A stretch of DNA of 64,000 bases, from the NCBI GenBank assembly GCA_016790705.1, contig JAEUOT010000067.1, positions 79,758-143,757 of the forward strand, read 5' to 3'. This document shows, one piece after another, positions 17,538 to 28,858 of this stretch. The translations under genes were made by a program, and so were the position numbers. The notes beneath the pieces are model-generated. The model saw nothing but the letters and a program-made list of their open reading frames with translations. It ran no database searches and was not told the DNA's origin. The stretch is from Hydrogenophaga sp. Lineage in GTDB: Bacteria; Pseudomonadota; Gammaproteobacteria; Burkholderiales; Burkholderiaceae_C. Each line of letters begins with the position of its first letter. Positions within the stretch are counted from its first letter, which is position 1.

Positions 17538-18206
17538 TTACTTGTTGTTGCGGGTGCCAACCACTTCGACTTCCACGCGACGGTTCTTGGCACGACCTTC
17601 CTTGGTGGCGTTGTCGGCCACCGGCTGGCCTTCGCCCTTGCCTTCGGTGTAGACGCGGTTGCTTTCGATGCCCTTGCTCACCAGATAGGCCTTGACGGCT
17701 TCGGCACGCTTGACGGACAGCTTCTGGTTGTAGGCGTCGGTACCCTTGGAATCGGTGTGGCCGACGGCGATCACCACTTCCAGGTTGATACCCTTGACCT
17801 TGCCAGCCAGATCGTCCAGCTTGGCCTTGCCTTCGGGCTTGAGCACAGCCTTGTCGAAGTCGAAGAAGGCGTCAGCTGCATAGGTCACCTTGGTGGCAGC
17901 AGGAGCGGCGGCAGGAGCGGGGGCAGGGGCCGGAGCGGGGGCCGGAGCAGGAGCCGCCACAGGAGCGGGGGCCGGTGCGGGCGCGGGTGCGGGGATGATT
18001 TCACCGTCACAGCCCTTGGCGGCGGTAGCCGGCGTCCAGAAGTTGTCGCGCCAGCACAGCGTGCCGTCACCGTTCTTCCACTGAAGGTTGCCATGGCCGT
18101 TGCGCCAGTTGTCGTTGGTCGTCGTACCGCTCGAGGGAGCAGCAAAAGCGGCCGATGCCATGGCGGCGGTTGCGAACAGCATTGCCACTGAAGTCAGTTT
18201 TTTCAT
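17538..18206 (-). CDS. OmpA-family peptidoglycan-binding outer-membrane protein
   Basis: The 222-residue protein has a signal peptide MKKLTSVAMLFATAAMASAAFA, a short domain with paired Cys (GDGTLCWRDNFWTPATAAKGC), then an Ala-Pro linker of about 35 residues. The C-terminal OmpA domain (about 110-215) includes FFDFDKAVLKPEGKAKLDDL, VVIAVGHTDSKGTDAYNQKL, VKRAEAVKAYLVSKGI and the arginine-containing KEGRAKNRRVEVEV that binds diaminopimelate. It lacks the eight-stranded barrel of E. coli OmpA; this short layout is common in Burkholderiales (often named OmpA/MotB). It is monocistronic, ending at a strong terminator. Confidence 0.92.
   Translation of the reverse strand: MKKLTSVAMLFATAAMASAAFAAPSSGTTTNDNWRNGHGNLQWKNGDGTLCWRDNFWTPATAAKGCDGEIIPAPAPAPAPAPVAAPAPAPAPAPAPAPAAAPAATKVTYAADAFFDFDKAVLKPEGKAKLDDLAGKVKGINLEVVIAVGHTDSKGTDAYNQKLSVKRAEAVKAYLVSKGIESNRVYTEGKGEGQPVADNATKEGRAKNRRVEVEVVGTRNNK
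17893..17995 (-). repeat. Ala-Pro-coding tandem repeat in the OmpA-family gene
   Basis: Imperfect repeats of GC(N)CC(N) codons encode runs of Ala-Pro with a few Val and Ala-Ala interruptions. The segment is the periplasmic spacer between the N-terminal domain and the OmpA domain. Such repeats are prone to length change by slippage. Confidence 0.85.
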
Positions 18207-18457
18207 GGTTTTCCTCTTGGAGTGAGCCGCTGACGGCTGTTTTCAAATGAGCGCGCTCAAAGTGACCACCACCTGAAACGCTCAATTCATTGTGCCACAA
18301 GCATCCAAAACCCTGAGGTCTGCGGCTGGACAGGAATCCACACCCGGACGCCCCATCAGTTGCCGCCACACAACACAACGTCCCGCCTGGAGGCGCTTGA
18401 CCCGTCCACTAAAATTGTCCGGTTTTCCCTCGCCGACAACGGACCCCTTCAAAGCTC

Positions 18458-21091
18458 ATGACCCAGTTCGCAAAAGAAACCCTGCCGATCAGCCTTGAAG
18501 AGGAAATGCGCCGCAGCTACCTCGATTACGCCATGAGCGTGATCGTCGGTCGCGCACTGCCGGACGCCCGGGACGGCCTCAAGCCTGTCCATCGCCGGGT
18601 TCTCTATGCGATGCACGAGCTCAACAACGACTGGAACCGGCCCTACAAGAAGTCGGCCCGTATCGTCGGCGATGTGATCGGTAAGTACCACCCGCACGGT
18701 GACAGCGCGGTGTACGACACCATCGTGCGCATGGCGCAGGACTTCTCGCTGCGCCACATGCTGGTGGATGGCCAGGGCAACTTCGGCTCGGTCGACGGCG
18801 ACAACGCAGCCGCCATGCGGTACACCGAAATCCGCATGTCCAAGATCGCGCACGAGATGCTCGCGGACATCGACAAGGAGACGGTGGACTTCGGCCCCAA
18901 CTACGACGGTTCCGAGAAAGAACCGCTGGTGCTGCCGACCCGCCTGCCCAACCTGCTGGTCAACGGCTCGGGTGGTATCGCGGTCGGCATGGCCACCAAC
19001 ATTCCGCCGCACAACCTCAATGAGGTCGTGGACGCCTGCCTGCATTCGCTCAAGAACCCGGACTGCTCCATCGACGAACTGATGGAGATCATTCCGGCGC
19101 CGGACTTCCCCACGGGCGGCATCATCTACGGCATCAATGGCGTCAAGGACGGGTACCGCACCGGCCGCGGCCGCGTGGTGATGCGCGCCAAGGTGCACTT
19201 CGAGGACATCGACAAGGGCCAGCGCCAGGCAATCATCGTTGACGAGATCCCCTACCAGGTCAACAAGAAGACGCTGCAGGAACGCATCGCCGAACTGGTC
19301 CACGAGAAGAAACTCGAGGGCATCAGCCACATCCAGGATGAGTCGGACAAGTCCGGCATGCGCCTGGTGATCGAGCTCAAGCGCGGCGAAGTGCCCGAGG
19401 TGGTGCTCAACAACCTGTACAAGCAGACGCAGCTGCAGGACACCTTCGGCATCAACATGGTGGCGTTGATCGACGGTCAGCCCAAGCTCTGCAACCTCAA
19501 GGACCTGATCACCGTCTTCCTGGAACATCGCCGCGAGGTCGTCACCCGCCGCACGGTGTTCAACCTGCGCAAGGCGCGCGACCGCGGCCACGTGCTCGAA
19601 GGCCTGGCCGTGGCGCTGGCCAATATCGATGAGTTCATCAAGATCATCCGCGAGAGCCCCACCCCGCCGGTGGCCAAGGCCGAGCTGATGACGCGTTCGT
19701 GGGACAGCCAGCTGGTGCGCGAAATGCTCACCCGCGCGAAGGCCGACGGTGGCACGGTGAACGCCGACGACTACCGGCCCGAAGGCCTGGAGCGCGAGTT
19801 CGGCATGCAGGGCGACGGCCTGTATCGTCTGAGTGAGACGCAGGCCCAGGAAATCCTGCAGATGCGTCTGCAGCGCCTGACCGGCCTGGAGCAGGACAAG
19901 ATCGTCGCCGAGTACAAGGACGTGATGGCCGAGATCGACGATCTGCTGGACATCCTGGCCAGGCCCGAGCGCGTCTCGACCATCATCAGTGAGGAACTGG
20001 TGGCGGTGAAGAACGAGTTCGGCCAGACCAAGCTGGGCGCCCGCCGCAGCGAGATCGAGCACAGCGCCCAGGACCTCTCGACCGAGGACCTGATCACGCC
20101 CACCGACATGGTGGTGACGCTGAGCCACAGCGGCTACATTAAGAGCCAGCCCCTGTCCGAGTACCGCGCCCAGAAGCGTGGCGGGCGCGGCAAGCAGGCC
20201 ACGGCGACCAAGGAAGACGACTGGATCGACCAGCTCTTCATCGCCAACACGCACGACTACATCCTGTGCTTCTCCAACCGCGGCCGCCTCTACTGGCTGA
20301 AGGTCTGGGAAGTGCCCGCCGGTTCGCGCGGATCGCGCGGCCGCCCGATCGTCAACATGTTCCCGCTGCAGGACGGCGAGAAGATCAACGTCGTGCTGCC
20401 GCTGACCGGCGAGGCGCGCAGCTTCCCGGACAACCGCTACGTGTTCATGGCGACCAGCATGGGCACGGTCAAGAAGACCTCGCTGGATGAATTCAGCAAC
20501 CCGCGCAAGGCCGGCATCATCGCTGTCGACCTGGACGACGGCGACTACCTGATCGGCGCCGCGCTGACCGACGGCCAGCACGACGTGATGCTGTTCAGCG
20601 ACGGCGGCAAGGCCGTGCGTTTCGATGAAAACGACGTGCGTCCGATGGGCCGCAACGCGCGCGGCGTGCGCGGCATGATGATCGAAGACGGCCAGAGCGT
20701 GATTGCCATGCTGGTGGCCGAGGACGAGCAGCAAAGCGTGCTGACCGCGACCATCAACGGCTACGGCAAGCGCACACCGATCGGCGAATACACCCGCCAC
20801 GGCCGCGGCACCAAGGGCATGATCGCGATCCAGCAGAGCGAGCGCAACGGCAAGGTCGTGGCCGCCACGCTGGTGCACACGGACGACGAGATCATGCTGA
20901 TCACCGACACCGGTGTGCTGGTGCGCACCCGCGTGAGCGAGATTCGCGAGATGGGTCGCGCCACCCAGGGCGTGACCCTGATTGCGCTGGACGATGGGGC
21001 CGAACTGTCAGGCCTGCAGCGCATCGTCGAGAACGACGCCAACGCACCGGAAGCAACCGAGGGCGACGACGCGGCGGGTGAAGCCGAATGA
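18458..21091 (+). CDS. gyrA: DNA gyrase subunit A
   Basis: GyrA is the DNA breakage-reunion subunit of gyrase. The 877-residue protein has the catalytic Tyr122 ([12 protein letters not shown]). In the quinolone-resistance region [11 protein letters not shown], residues 83 and 87 are Ser and Asp in E. coli numbering, i.e. the susceptible form. The C-terminal beta-pinwheel contains a GyrA-box variant, QKRGGRG, and ends in an acidic tail. It begins a compact plus-strand run: its stop overlaps the serC start by 4 nt. Confidence 0.98.
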   Translation: MTQFAKETLPISLEEEMRRSYLDYAMSVIVGRALPDARDGLKPVHRRVLYAMHELNNDWNRPYKKSARIVGDVIGKYHPHGDSAVYDTIVRMAQDFSLRHMLVDGQGNFGSVDGDNAAAMRYTEIRMSKIAHEMLADIDKETVDFGPNYDGSEKEPLVLPTRLPNLLVNGSGGIAVGMATNIPPHNLNEVVDACLHSLKNPDCSIDELMEIIPAPDFPTGGIIYGINGVKDGYRTGRGRVVMRAKVHFEDIDKGQRQAIIVDEIPYQVNKKTLQERIAELVHEKKLEGISHIQDESDKSGMRLVIELKRGEVPEVVLNNLYKQTQLQDTFGINMVALIDGQPKLCNLKDLITVFLEHRREVVTRRTVFNLRKARDRGHVLEGLAVALANIDEFIKIIRESPTPPVAKAELMTRSWDSQLVREMLTRAKADGGTVNADDYRPEGLEREFGMQGDGLYRLSETQAQEILQMRLQRLTGLEQDKIVAEYKDVMAEIDDLLDILARPERVSTIISEELVAVKNEFGQTKLGARRSEIEHSAQDLSTEDLITPTDMVVTLSHSGYIKSQPLSEYRAQKRGGRGKQATATKEDDWIDQLFIANTHDYILCFSNRGRLYWLKVWEVPAGSRGSRGRPIVNMFPLQDGEKINVVLPLTGEARSFPDNRYVFMATSMGTVKKTSLDEFSNPRKAGIIAVDLDDGDYLIGAALTDGQHDVMLFSDGGKAVRFDENDVRPMGRNARGVRGMMIEDGQSVIAMLVAEDEQQSVLTATINGYGKRTPIGEYTRHGRGTKGMIAIQQSERNGKVVAATLVHTDDEIMLITDTGVLVRTRVSEIREMGRATQGVTLIALDDGAELSGLQRIVENDANAPEATEGDDAAGEAE

Positions 21092-22197
21092 CGCAACGCC
21101 CGTACAACTTCTCGGCCGGCCCGGCCGCGATGCCCGAAGAGGTGCTTCAACAAGCCGCCACCGAGATGCTCGACTGGCACGGCAGCGGCATGGGCGTGAT
21201 GGAGATGAGCCACCGCGGCAAGGAGTTCATGTCCATCGCTGCGCAAGCCGAAGCCGACGTGCGGGAGCTGCTGGCGGTGCCGCCCCACTTCCGCATCCTG
21301 TTCATGCAGGGGGGTGGTCTGGCCGAAAACGCCATCGTGCCGCTGAACCTCTCGCGCGGAGGAACGGTCGACTTCGTGGTCACCGGCGGCTGGAGCCAGA
21401 AATCGGCCAAGGAAGCGCGCAAGTACGCCTCACCGGTGGTCATTGCCAGCAACGAAGCCGACGCCCATACCTCCCTGCCCGCCCCGGCCAGCTGGAAGCT
21501 CAGCAAGGATGCGCAGTACGTGCACATCTGCAGCAACGAGACCATCCACGGGGTGGAGTTTCACGAGTTGCCCGACCTCAAGGCTCTGGGCAGCCAGGCG
21601 CCCCTGGTGATCGACTTTTCCTCGCACGTTGCCTCGCGGCCGGTGGACTGGTCGCGCGTCGGCCTGGCGTTCGGGGGCGCACAGAAGAACCTCGGACCGG
21701 CCGGCGTGACGCTGGTGGTGGTGCGCGAAGACCTGCTGGGCCAGGCGCTGTCGATCTGCCCCAGTGCGTTCGACTACAAGACCGTCGCCGACAACGCCTC
21801 GATGTACAACACGCCGCCGACCTACAGCATCTACATGGCCGGTCTGGTGTTCCAGTGGCTCAAGCGCCAGATGGAAGGCGCGTTCACCGGCATCGCCGCA
21901 ATGGAAGAGCGCAACATCGCCAAGGCCACGCTGCTCTACAACTTCATCGACCGCTCCGAGTTCTACGTGAACAAAGTCGCCAAGGATTGCCGTTCGCGAA
22001 TGAACGTGCCGTTCTTCCTGCGCGACGAATCGCGCAATGACGCGTTCCTCGCCGGCGCCAAGGAACGTGGCCTGCTGCAACTCAAGGGACACAAGTCGGT
22101 CGGCGGCATGCGCGCAAGCATCTACAACGCCATGCCGCTGGCGGGTGTGAAGGCGCTGGTCGAGTACATGCGCGATTTCGAGAAGAGTCAGGCATGA
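21088..22197 (+). CDS. serC: Phosphoserine aminotransferase
   Basis: SerC transfers an amino group from glutamate to 3-phosphohydroxypyruvate in serine synthesis and also acts in pyridoxine synthesis. The 369 residues begin [17 protein letters not shown], with the PLP Lys in [16 protein letters not shown] and the conserved NTPPTYSIY and [12 protein letters not shown] near the C-terminus. It has 4-nt overlaps at both ends (gyrA and pheA), so translation is coupled. Confidence 0.97.
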   Translation: MTQRPYNFSAGPAAMPEEVLQQAATEMLDWHGSGMGVMEMSHRGKEFMSIAAQAEADVRELLAVPPHFRILFMQGGGLAENAIVPLNLSRGGTVDFVVTGGWSQKSAKEARKYASPVVIASNEADAHTSLPAPASWKLSKDAQYVHICSNETIHGVEFHELPDLKALGSQAPLVIDFSSHVASRPVDWSRVGLAFGGAQKNLGPAGVTLVVVREDLLGQALSICPSAFDYKTVADNASMYNTPPTYSIYMAGLVFQWLKRQMEGAFTGIAAMEERNIAKATLLYNFIDRSEFYVNKVAKDCRSRMNVPFFLRDESRNDAFLAGAKERGLLQLKGHKSVGGMRASIYNAMPLAGVKALVEYMRDFEKSQA

Positions 22198-23300
22198 GCG
22201 AGAGCAAACAACCCGTCCAGTCCGATGCCCTGGGCGCCCTGCGTGTTCAGATCGACAGCATTGACCAGCAACTGCTTTCGCTGCTCAACCAGCGTGCCCA
22301 CGTTGCCGAACAGGTGGGAGAAATCAAGCGCGCCGAGGGTTCGCCTTTCTTCCGTCCCGACCGCGTGGCGCAGGTGATCGACAAGATCCAGAACGCCAAC
22401 CAGGGTCCGTTGCTCAACCAGCACGTCGCGTCCATCTGGCGCGAAATCATGTCGGCTTGCCTCGCACTGGAGGCGCCGCAGCGCGTGGCCGTGCTAGGGC
22501 CGGAAGGCACCTTCACCGAACAGGCCGCCATCGAATACTTCGGCAGCGCCGCCAATCTGATCTATTGCAGCAGCTTCGACGAGGTGTTTCACGCCACCGC
22601 CGCCGGCACCGCGCAATACGGCGTGGTCGGCATCGAGAACTCCACCGAAGGCGCGGTGGCGCGCTCGCTGGACCTGTTCCTGCGCTCGCCCGTGCACGTC
22701 GTGGGCGAGGTCAGCCTCCTGGTGCGCCACAACCTGCTGCGCCAGGTCAACGACCTCAACCAGGTCGAAGTGGTGATGGCGCACCCGCAGGCGCTGGCCC
22801 AATGCCAGGGCTGGCTGAGCCAGCACCTGCCGCACGCAGAACGTCGTGCCGTCTCCAGCAATGCGGAAGGTGCCCGTCTGGCGGCGACCAATCCCGCCTG
22901 GGCGGGCATCGCCAGCGAGCGCGCCGCGGCACAGTTCGGCCTGCACATCGTCTCGCACGCGATTCAGGACGAGGCCTACAACCGCACGCGTTTCCTGGTC
23001 ATCTGTCTGCCACAGACCCTGGCCATGCCACCGGCCTCCGGTCGGGACTGCACCAGCCTCGTGGTCTCGGTTCCCAATCGCCCGGGCGCCGTGCATGACC
23101 TGCTGGTGCCGCTGAAGAACAACGGCGTGTCCATGACACGCTTCGAGTCGCGTCCGGCCAAGTCCGGCCAGTGGGAGTATTACTTCTACATCGACCTCGC
23201 AGGTCACCCGTCCCAACCCAACGTCGCTGCAGCGCTCAAGGAGCTTCAGGGTCTGTGCGCGTTCTACAAGGTGCTGGGTGCCTACCCGGTGAGCGAATGA
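22194..23300 (+). CDS. pheA: Bifunctional chorismate mutase / prephenate dehydratase
   Basis: This P-protein converts chorismate to prephenate and then phenylpyruvate for phenylalanine synthesis. The 368 residues comprise an AroQ-type mutase helix domain (about 10-95, [20 protein letters not shown]), the dehydratase domain (about 100-280, with [19 protein letters not shown] and [13 protein letters not shown]), and a C-terminal ACT domain ([20 protein letters not shown]) expected to bind phenylalanine for feedback inhibition. It lies between serC and tyrA. Confidence 0.97.
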   Translation: MSESKQPVQSDALGALRVQIDSIDQQLLSLLNQRAHVAEQVGEIKRAEGSPFFRPDRVAQVIDKIQNANQGPLLNQHVASIWREIMSACLALEAPQRVAVLGPEGTFTEQAAIEYFGSAANLIYCSSFDEVFHATAAGTAQYGVVGIENSTEGAVARSLDLFLRSPVHVVGEVSLLVRHNLLRQVNDLNQVEVVMAHPQALAQCQGWLSQHLPHAERRAVSSNAEGARLAATNPAWAGIASERAAAQFGLHIVSHAIQDEAYNRTRFLVICLPQTLAMPPASGRDCTSLVVSVPNRPGAVHDLLVPLKNNGVSMTRFESRPAKSGQWEYYFYIDLAGHPSQPNVAAALKELQGLCAFYKVLGAYPVSE

Positions 23301-23301
23301 C

Positions 23302-24198
23302 ATGAACGCCCCGACACTGAAATTCGAACAACTGGGTCTGATCGGCTGCGGCCTGATGGGGGGGTCGTTTGCTCTGGCCTTGAAGAAGGCGGGGCTCGTC
23401 AAACGCGTGGTCGGCTACAGCAAGTCGCCGTCCACCACGGAACGGGCTCGGCAGATGGGTGTGATCGACATCGAGGCCCCGTCCGCGCTGCTGGCGGTGT
23501 CCGGAGCCGATCTGGTGCTGCTGGCCGTTCCGGTGTCGGCCACGGAAGCGACCTTCAAGGCCATCCGTCACCTGCTGTCCAAGGACACCCTGGTGATGGA
23601 CGTGGGCTCGACCAAGCGCGACGTGATCGACGCTGCCCGGCGCGTGCTCAAGGACCAGGTTGGCGTGTTCGTCCCGGCCCACCCCATCGCAGGCAAGGAG
23701 CTCGCGGGCGTGGAGAACGCGGACCCCGAGCTGTATTACGGCCGCCAGGTCATCCTGACCCCGATCGAACGCACCGAACCGGTACAGCTGGCCAAGGCGA
23801 CGCGACTCTGGACCGCCCTGGGCTGCCAGGTGCAGACCATGGCCCCGGAGGCACACGATGCCGCCTATGCAGCAGTGAGCCACCTGCCGCACATGATCGC
23901 GTTTGCGCTGATGAACGCGATCGCCGACCAGGAGCACGGGAAGGAATTCCTGTCGCTGGCGGGTCCGGGCTTCCGTGACTTCACCCGCATCGCGGCCAGC
24001 GATCCCAGCGTCTGGCGTGACATCCTGGTCTCCAACCGGGAGGAGCTCATCGCCCAGTCCCGCCTCTTCCAGCGCGCCCTGCGCGCCTTCGAGGCCGCGA
24101 TCGCCGATGGCAATCCCGATGCGGTCGAAGCCCTGGTCGACAAAGCCAGCCAAGCACGCTCCCGTTGGCGCATGAATGCAAACAAGCCGCACGGCTGA
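23302..24198 (+). CDS. tyrA: Prephenate dehydrogenase
   Basis: TyrA oxidatively decarboxylates prephenate to 4-hydroxyphenylpyruvate for tyrosine synthesis, or arogenate in variants; cofactor and substrate choice cannot be read with certainty. The 298 residues have an N-terminal Rossmann motif (LGLIGCGLMGGSFALALKKA), DVGSTKRDVID, FVPAHPIAGKE and the conserved helical domain with SHLPHMIAFAL. There is no fused chorismate mutase, consistent with pheA carrying it. The ATG follows the pheA stop by 1 nt. Confidence 0.95.
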   Translation: MNAPTLKFEQLGLIGCGLMGGSFALALKKAGLVKRVVGYSKSPSTTERARQMGVIDIEAPSALLAVSGADLVLLAVPVSATEATFKAIRHLLSKDTLVMDVGSTKRDVIDAARRVLKDQVGVFVPAHPIAGKELAGVENADPELYYGRQVILTPIERTEPVQLAKATRLWTALGCQVQTMAPEAHDAAYAAVSHLPHMIAFALMNAIADQEHGKEFLSLAGPGFRDFTRIAASDPSVWRDILVSNREELIAQSRLFQRALRAFEAAIADGNPDAVEALVDKASQARSRWRMNANKPHG

Positions 24199-24210
24199 TT
24201 TCCCCCCCGC

Positions 24211-26253
24211 ATGTACGACATCGCCTTCCTCGATATCCCGCCCCTTCGCAGCGCGGGCGGCACGGTCCGCCTGCCCGGCTCCAAGAGCATTTCCAACCGG
24301 GTTCTGCTGCTGGCGGCCCTGAGCGTCGGGCACACCGACATCGCCGACCTGCTCGACTCGGATGACACCCGTGTGATGCTGGCAGCTCTGGACGCGCTGG
24401 GCTGCCACGTCGAACACCGCCCCGGCGGCGTGATTCGCGTGCAGGGACTGGGTGGCCAGCTTGCCGTGTCGTCGGTGCAGCTGTTCCTCGGCAACGCGGG
24501 CACGGCCATGCGCCCCCTGACCGCGGCCCTGGCGCTGCTGGCTGCCGAGCGGGGCGGCTGCTTTGAACTCAGCGGCATCGCGCGCATGCACGAACGCCCC
24601 ATCGGTGACCTGGTCGATGCGTTGCGCCAGCTCGGTTGCCCGGTCGAGTGTCTCGGACAGGAAGGCTACCCGCCGCTGCGCCTGGGCAATGGTTCGGCGG
24701 TCGACCTCAAACTCGATCAGCCGATCCGCGTGCGGGGCGACGTCTCCAGCCAGTTCCTGACCGCATTGCTTCTGGCCCTTCCGCTGGTGGCGCGCGAGCG
24801 GGCGGTGGACATCGAGGTGGTCGGCGAGCTGATCTCCAAGCCCTATATCGAGATCACGCTCAACCTGCTGGCCCGTTTCGGGGTGCAGGTGCAGCGTGAC
24901 AACTGGTCGCGATTCACCATCGCGGCTGGCAGCCGTTACGTCTCGCCGGGTCTGGTGCATGTCGAAGGGGACGCCTCGTCGGCCAGCTACTTCATCGCAC
25001 TGGGTGCCATCGCTCCGGCCAGCGAGGGCACGACCGGCGTGACCATCGAGGGCGTGGGGCTGGCGTCCATACAGGGCGACATCCGCTTCGTCGAGGCGGC
25101 CCGCGCCATGGGCGCCGACATCAGCGGCGAGGCCAACCGGCTGCACATCCGCCGCGGTCAGTGGCCGCTGCGAGCCATCGATCTCGATTGCAACCACATC
25201 CCGGACGCCGCCATGACCCTGGCCGTGATGGCGCTGTATGCCGATGGCACGACCACCCTGCGCAACATCGCAAGCTGGCGCGTCAAGGAAACGGACCGCA
25301 TCGCCGCGATGGCCAACGAGTGCCGCAAGCTCGGCGCCACGGTCGAGGAAGGCGCCGACTTCATCCGGATCACGCCACCCGCCCGATGGGCACAGGCCAG
25401 CATTCACACCTACGACGATCACCGTGTCGCGATGTGCTTCTCGCTGGCCGCGTTCAATCCGGACAACGTGCGCGTGCGGATCGAAGATCCGAAATGCGTC
25501 GCCAAGACCTTTCCCGATTATTTCGAGGCCCTCTTTGAGCGGTGCGAGACACCCGTGGACCGGATTCCGGTGATCTGCATCGACGGACCCACCGCGTCCG
25601 GCAAGGGCACGCTGGCGTCCGAGGTTGCGCGCCGGCTGGGCTTCCACCTGCTCGATTCGGGCGCGCTGTACCGCCTGGTCGGGCTGGCGGCGAGCCAGCA
25701 GGGCATGGCAACAGACGAGGAAACCCTGCGTCAACCATCACAGGCACAGCGTCTCGGCGCCCTGGCCGCCTCCCTGCAAGTGCGTTTCGACGGCGAAAAG
25801 ATCTGGCTGGACGGACTGGACGTCACCGACGCCCTGCGCACCGAGTCGGCCGGCATGGCGGCGTCCCGCGTCTCGGCGGTGCCCGAGGTGCGGCAGGCGT
25901 TGACCGAGCTGCAGTTGGGGTTCCGTCGCCTGCCGGGACTGGTGGCCGACGGCCGCGACATGGGAACCGTGATCTTCCCCCGGGCTTCCCTCAAGGTGTT
26001 CCTGACCGCCAGCGCCGAGCAACGGGCCGAAAGGCGTCATAAACAATTGATTTCCAAAGGAATTTCTGCTAATATCGCGGACCTTTTGGCGGACCTCAAG
26101 GCCCGTGATCACCGGGACATGTCCCGGGCACACGCCCCCTTGAAGCCTGCCGATGACGCCAAGCAACTGGACAACTCGGAGCTGAGCATCGAAGCCTCGG
26201 TGCAACAGGTTCTGGACTGGTGGCAAGGCAAAGCGGCGGACGCAGGCAACTGA
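24211..26253 (+). CDS. aroA-cmk: Fused EPSP synthase / cytidylate kinase
   Basis: A single 680-codon frame joins two enzymes. Residues about 1-447 are 5-enolpyruvylshikimate-3-phosphate synthase: [35 protein letters not shown] and [17 protein letters not shown]. Residues about 452-675 are cytidylate kinase: P-loop [39 protein letters not shown] and [18 protein letters not shown]. The junction is short ([13 protein letters not shown]). No stop or frameshift separates them. The fusion is known in Comamonadaceae-type genomes. It links aromatic synthesis to CMP phosphorylation; whether the two activities influence each other is unknown. Confidence 0.95.
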   Translation: MYDIAFLDIPPLRSAGGTVRLPGSKSISNRVLLLAALSVGHTDIADLLDSDDTRVMLAALDALGCHVEHRPGGVIRVQGLGGQLAVSSVQLFLGNAGTAMRPLTAALALLAAERGGCFELSGIARMHERPIGDLVDALRQLGCPVECLGQEGYPPLRLGNGSAVDLKLDQPIRVRGDVSSQFLTALLLALPLVARERAVDIEVVGELISKPYIEITLNLLARFGVQVQRDNWSRFTIAAGSRYVSPGLVHVEGDASSASYFIALGAIAPASEGTTGVTIEGVGLASIQGDIRFVEAARAMGADISGEANRLHIRRGQWPLRAIDLDCNHIPDAAMTLAVMALYADGTTTLRNIASWRVKETDRIAAMANECRKLGATVEEGADFIRITPPARWAQASIHTYDDHRVAMCFSLAAFNPDNVRVRIEDPKCVAKTFPDYFEALFERCETPVDRIPVICIDGPTASGKGTLASEVARRLGFHLLDSGALYRLVGLAASQQGMATDEETLRQPSQAQRLGALAASLQVRFDGEKIWLDGLDVTDALRTESAGMAASRVSAVPEVRQALTELQLGFRRLPGLVADGRDMGTVIFPRASLKVFLTASAEQRAERRHKQLISKGISANIADLLADLKARDHRDMSRAHAPLKPADDAKQLDNSELSIEASVQQVLDWWQGKAADAGN

Positions 26254-26434
26254 TCCGCCAACACGATGGCCCAGACGGCCCCGCCGGGTAGTCAAAACCC
26301 GCAGGCCCGATGGTTCTTTCACTCAACCCGCGGTGTCACGCACCGCAATGTCAACGCCGCCCATCCGTCGATCCTTGCGCAAGCCGTGCATGCGGTGCTG
26401 CGCCCCCGACGTTGAGCTGGCTTTAGGAAATTCA

Positions 26435-28111
26435 ATGTCTGAATCTTTTGCCGCCCTGTTTGAAGAGTCCCTCAAGCGCGCCGAAATGCGCTCGGGCGAA
26501 GTCATCACCGCCGAAGTCGTGCGCGTCGAGCACAACCACGTGGTGGTCAACGCCGGTCTCAAGTCCGAGGCGTACATCCCCCTGAACGAATTCAAGAACG
26601 ACCAGGGCGAACTCGAAGTCCAGGTGGGTGATTTCGTGTCCGTGGCCATCGACTCCGTCGAAAACGGCTTCGGCGACACCCTGCTGTCGCGCGACAAGGC
26701 CAAGCGCCTCGCATCGTGGATGGCCCTGGAAAAGGCCCTGGAGTCCGGCGAATTCGTCACCGGCACGACCTCCAGCAAGGTCAAGGGCGGCCTGAAGGTC
26801 ATGGTCAACGGCATCAGCGCCTTCCTGCCGGGCTCGCTGGTCGACAGCCGTCCGACCAAGGACCTGACCCCGTACGAGAACAAGACCCTGGAATTCAAGG
26901 TCATCAAGCTCGACCGCAAGCGCAACAACGTGGTGCTGAGCCGCCGCGCCGTGGTGGAAGCCTCCATGGGCGAAGAGCGCGCCAAGCTGATGGAAAACCT
27001 CAAGGAAGGCGCCATCGTCAACGGCGTGGTCAAGAACATCACCGAATACGGTGCGTTCGTGGACCTGGGCGGTATCGACGGCCTGCTGCACATCACCGAC
27101 ATGGCATGGCGCCGCGTCCGTCACCCGAGCGAAGTGGTGACGGCTGGCCAGGAAATCACCGCCAAGATCCTGAAGTTCGACACCGAGAAGCACCGCGTCT
27201 CGCTGGGTCTGAAGCAGATGGGCGACGACCCGTGGCTGGGCGTGTCCCGCCGCTACCCGCAGGGCACCCGCATGTTCGGCAAGATCACCAACATCGCCGA
27301 TTACGGCGCGTTCGTGGAACTCGAGCCGGGCATCGAAGGCCTGGTGCACGTTTCCGAAATGGACTGGACCAACAAGAACGTCGCTCCGTCCAAGCTGGTG
27401 TCGCTGGGTGACGAAGTCGAAGTCATGGTGCTGGACATCGACGAAGACAAGCGTCGCATCTCCCTGGGCATGAAGCAGTGCCGTGCCAACCCCTGGCACG
27501 AGTTCGCCGAGCAGACCAAGCGCGGTGACCGCGTCAAGGGCCCGATCAAGTCGATCACCGACTTCGGCGTGTTCGTGGGTCTGGCCGCCGGCATCGACGG
27601 TCTGGTGCACCTGTCCGACCTGTCCTGGAACGAGCCGGGCGAAGCCGCCGTGCGCAACTTCAAGAAGGGCCAGGAAGTCGAAGCCATCGTGCTGGCCATC
27701 GACGTCGAGCGCGAGCGCATCTCCCTGGGCATCAAGCAGCTCGACGGCGACCCGTTCAGCACCTTCGTGTCGGTCAACGACAAGGGTTCCGTGGTGACCG
27801 GCAAGGTCAAGACCGTGGACGCCAAGGGCGCTGAGATCGACCTGGGCGAAGACGTCATCGGCTACCTGCGCGCTTCGGAAATCTCCCGCGACCGCGTGGA
27901 AGACGCCCGCAACGTGCTCAAGGAAGGTGACGAGGTCACGACCGTGGTGGTGAACGTGGATCGCAAGACCCGCAACATCCAGCTGTCGATCAAGGCCAAG
28001 GACATGGCCGACCAGAACGAAGCCATGGCCAACCTGAACCAGAACACGGGCAACGCCGGCACGACCAACCTGGGCGCCCTGCTCAAGGCCAAGCTGGACA
28101 GCAACAACTGA
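26435..28111 (+). CDS. rpsA: 30S ribosomal protein S1
   Basis: S1 delivers mRNA to the 30S subunit. The 558 residues, close to the 557 of E. coli, contain six S1 repeats, with signatures such as [40 protein letters not shown] and [20 protein letters not shown]. The ATG at 26435 is preceded by AGGAAA. The frame is open upstream, but homology starts at [15 protein letters not shown]. The 181-nt gap after the aroA-cmk fusion probably holds the rpsA leader, where S1 represses its own synthesis in other proteobacteria. The cmk-rpsA-ihfB order is conserved. Confidence 0.98.
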   Translation: MSESFAALFEESLKRAEMRSGEVITAEVVRVEHNHVVVNAGLKSEAYIPLNEFKNDQGELEVQVGDFVSVAIDSVENGFGDTLLSRDKAKRLASWMALEKALESGEFVTGTTSSKVKGGLKVMVNGISAFLPGSLVDSRPTKDLTPYENKTLEFKVIKLDRKRNNVVLSRRAVVEASMGEERAKLMENLKEGAIVNGVVKNITEYGAFVDLGGIDGLLHITDMAWRRVRHPSEVVTAGQEITAKILKFDTEKHRVSLGLKQMGDDPWLGVSRRYPQGTRMFGKITNIADYGAFVELEPGIEGLVHVSEMDWTNKNVAPSKLVSLGDEVEVMVLDIDEDKRRISLGMKQCRANPWHEFAEQTKRGDRVKGPIKSITDFGVFVGLAAGIDGLVHLSDLSWNEPGEAAVRNFKKGQEVEAIVLAIDVERERISLGIKQLDGDPFSTFVSVNDKGSVVTGKVKTVDAKGAEIDLGEDVIGYLRASEISRDRVEDARNVLKEGDEVTTVVVNVDRKTRNIQLSIKAKDMADQNEAMANLNQNTGNAGTTNLGALLKAKLDSNN

Positions 28112-28195
28112 GAAACCGCCTGAGGCCTCTGCCAGCGCCCTGTGCGCCGGCAGGGCCCGGCACCGCCCCGGTCCCTTCCACGCCTGAATTCAGAC

Positions 28196-28516
28196 ATGAC
28201 CCGCAGCGACCTTGTCGAAGCACTGGCGAGCCGGTTCAGCCAGCTCACGCACCGTGATGCCGAGTTTGCCGTCAAGGCGATCCTGGACGCCATGGGCGAT
28301 GCGCTGGTCAAGGGCCATCGGATCGAGATCCGGGGGTTTGGCAGCTTCTCCGTCAATCGTCGCTCTCCCCGCATCGGGCGCAACCCGCGCTCGGGCGAGA
28401 GCGTGATGATTCCGGAGAAACGCGTACCGCACTTCAAGCCGGGCAAAGCCCTGCGCGAACAGGTGGACGCCAAGACCGCCGAGATCCTGGGCCGCGAGCC
28501 GAAGAAACCGGACTGA
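28196..28516 (+). CDS. ihfB: Integration host factor, beta subunit
   Basis: IHF beta pairs with IHF alpha to bend DNA, and it commonly assists sigma-54 promoters by looping activators onto RNA polymerase. The 106-residue protein begins [20 protein letters not shown] and has the DNA-binding arm [15 protein letters not shown], with the intercalating Pro in RNPRSG, and [16 protein letters not shown]. The ATG at 28196 fits the family length; the open frame upstream is intergenic. Confidence 0.96.
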   Translation: MTRSDLVEALASRFSQLTHRDAEFAVKAILDAMGDALVKGHRIEIRGFGSFSVNRRSPRIGRNPRSGESVMIPEKRVPHFKPGKALREQVDAKTAEILGREPKKPD

Positions 28517-28549
28517 TCGCTACAATCGTCCCACCACAGAGGGGATGAT

Positions 28550-28858
28550 TTGAAGTACCTGATGTGGCTGCTCAATGCAGCCATTTTTTTTGTGCTGTTC
28601 GCCTTCGCGCTGAACAACCAAGACGCGGTGACCCTGCACCTGTTCTTCGGCGCCCGCTGGCAGGCACCGCTGGTGCTGATCCTGCTGTGTGCGCTGCTGA
28701 TCGGTGTGGTGTTGGGTGTGATCGTGATGCTGCCGCTCTGGCTGCGGGCGCGACGTCGACGTCACGAAACCCCCGTGCCCGTGCAAACCGCGTCGCCTTT
28801 GCCGCCCGTTCCCGACGCCGTCGCGAACCCGACCCTGCCCCCTTCGCATGGATCTTGA
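28550..28858 (+). CDS. lapA: LapA-family inner-membrane protein
   Basis: The 102-residue protein has two transmembrane helices (LLNAAIFFVLFAFALNN and LVLILLCALLIGVVLGVIVM) separated by the family-typical DAVTLHLFFGARWQAPLV, then a polar cytoplasmic tail. LapA accompanies LapB in lipopolysaccharide assembly control. The start is TTG at 28550 with AGGGG upstream. A nearby ATG at 28545 is followed at once by a stop. Its end overlaps the lapB start by 11 nt. Confidence 0.9.
   Translation: MKYLMWLLNAAIFFVLFAFALNNQDAVTLHLFFGARWQAPLVLILLCALLIGVVLGVIVMLPLWLRARRRRHETPVPVQTASPLPPVPDAVANPTLPPSHGS

Noticed and set aside
17893-17995. CRISPR-like repeat array
   Set aside because: The repeats are in-frame Ala-Pro codons of the OmpA-family linker, with no spacers.
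18449-20878. Minus-strand open frame of about 800 codons opposite gyrA
   Set aside because: It lies wholly antisense to gyrA, is His/Ala/Arg-rich with no domain, and arises from the codon pattern of a high-GC gene.
23236-25734. Minus-strand frame of about 830 codons opposite tyrA and the aroA-cmk fusion
   Set aside because: Antisense to certain genes, with composition typical of shadow frames.
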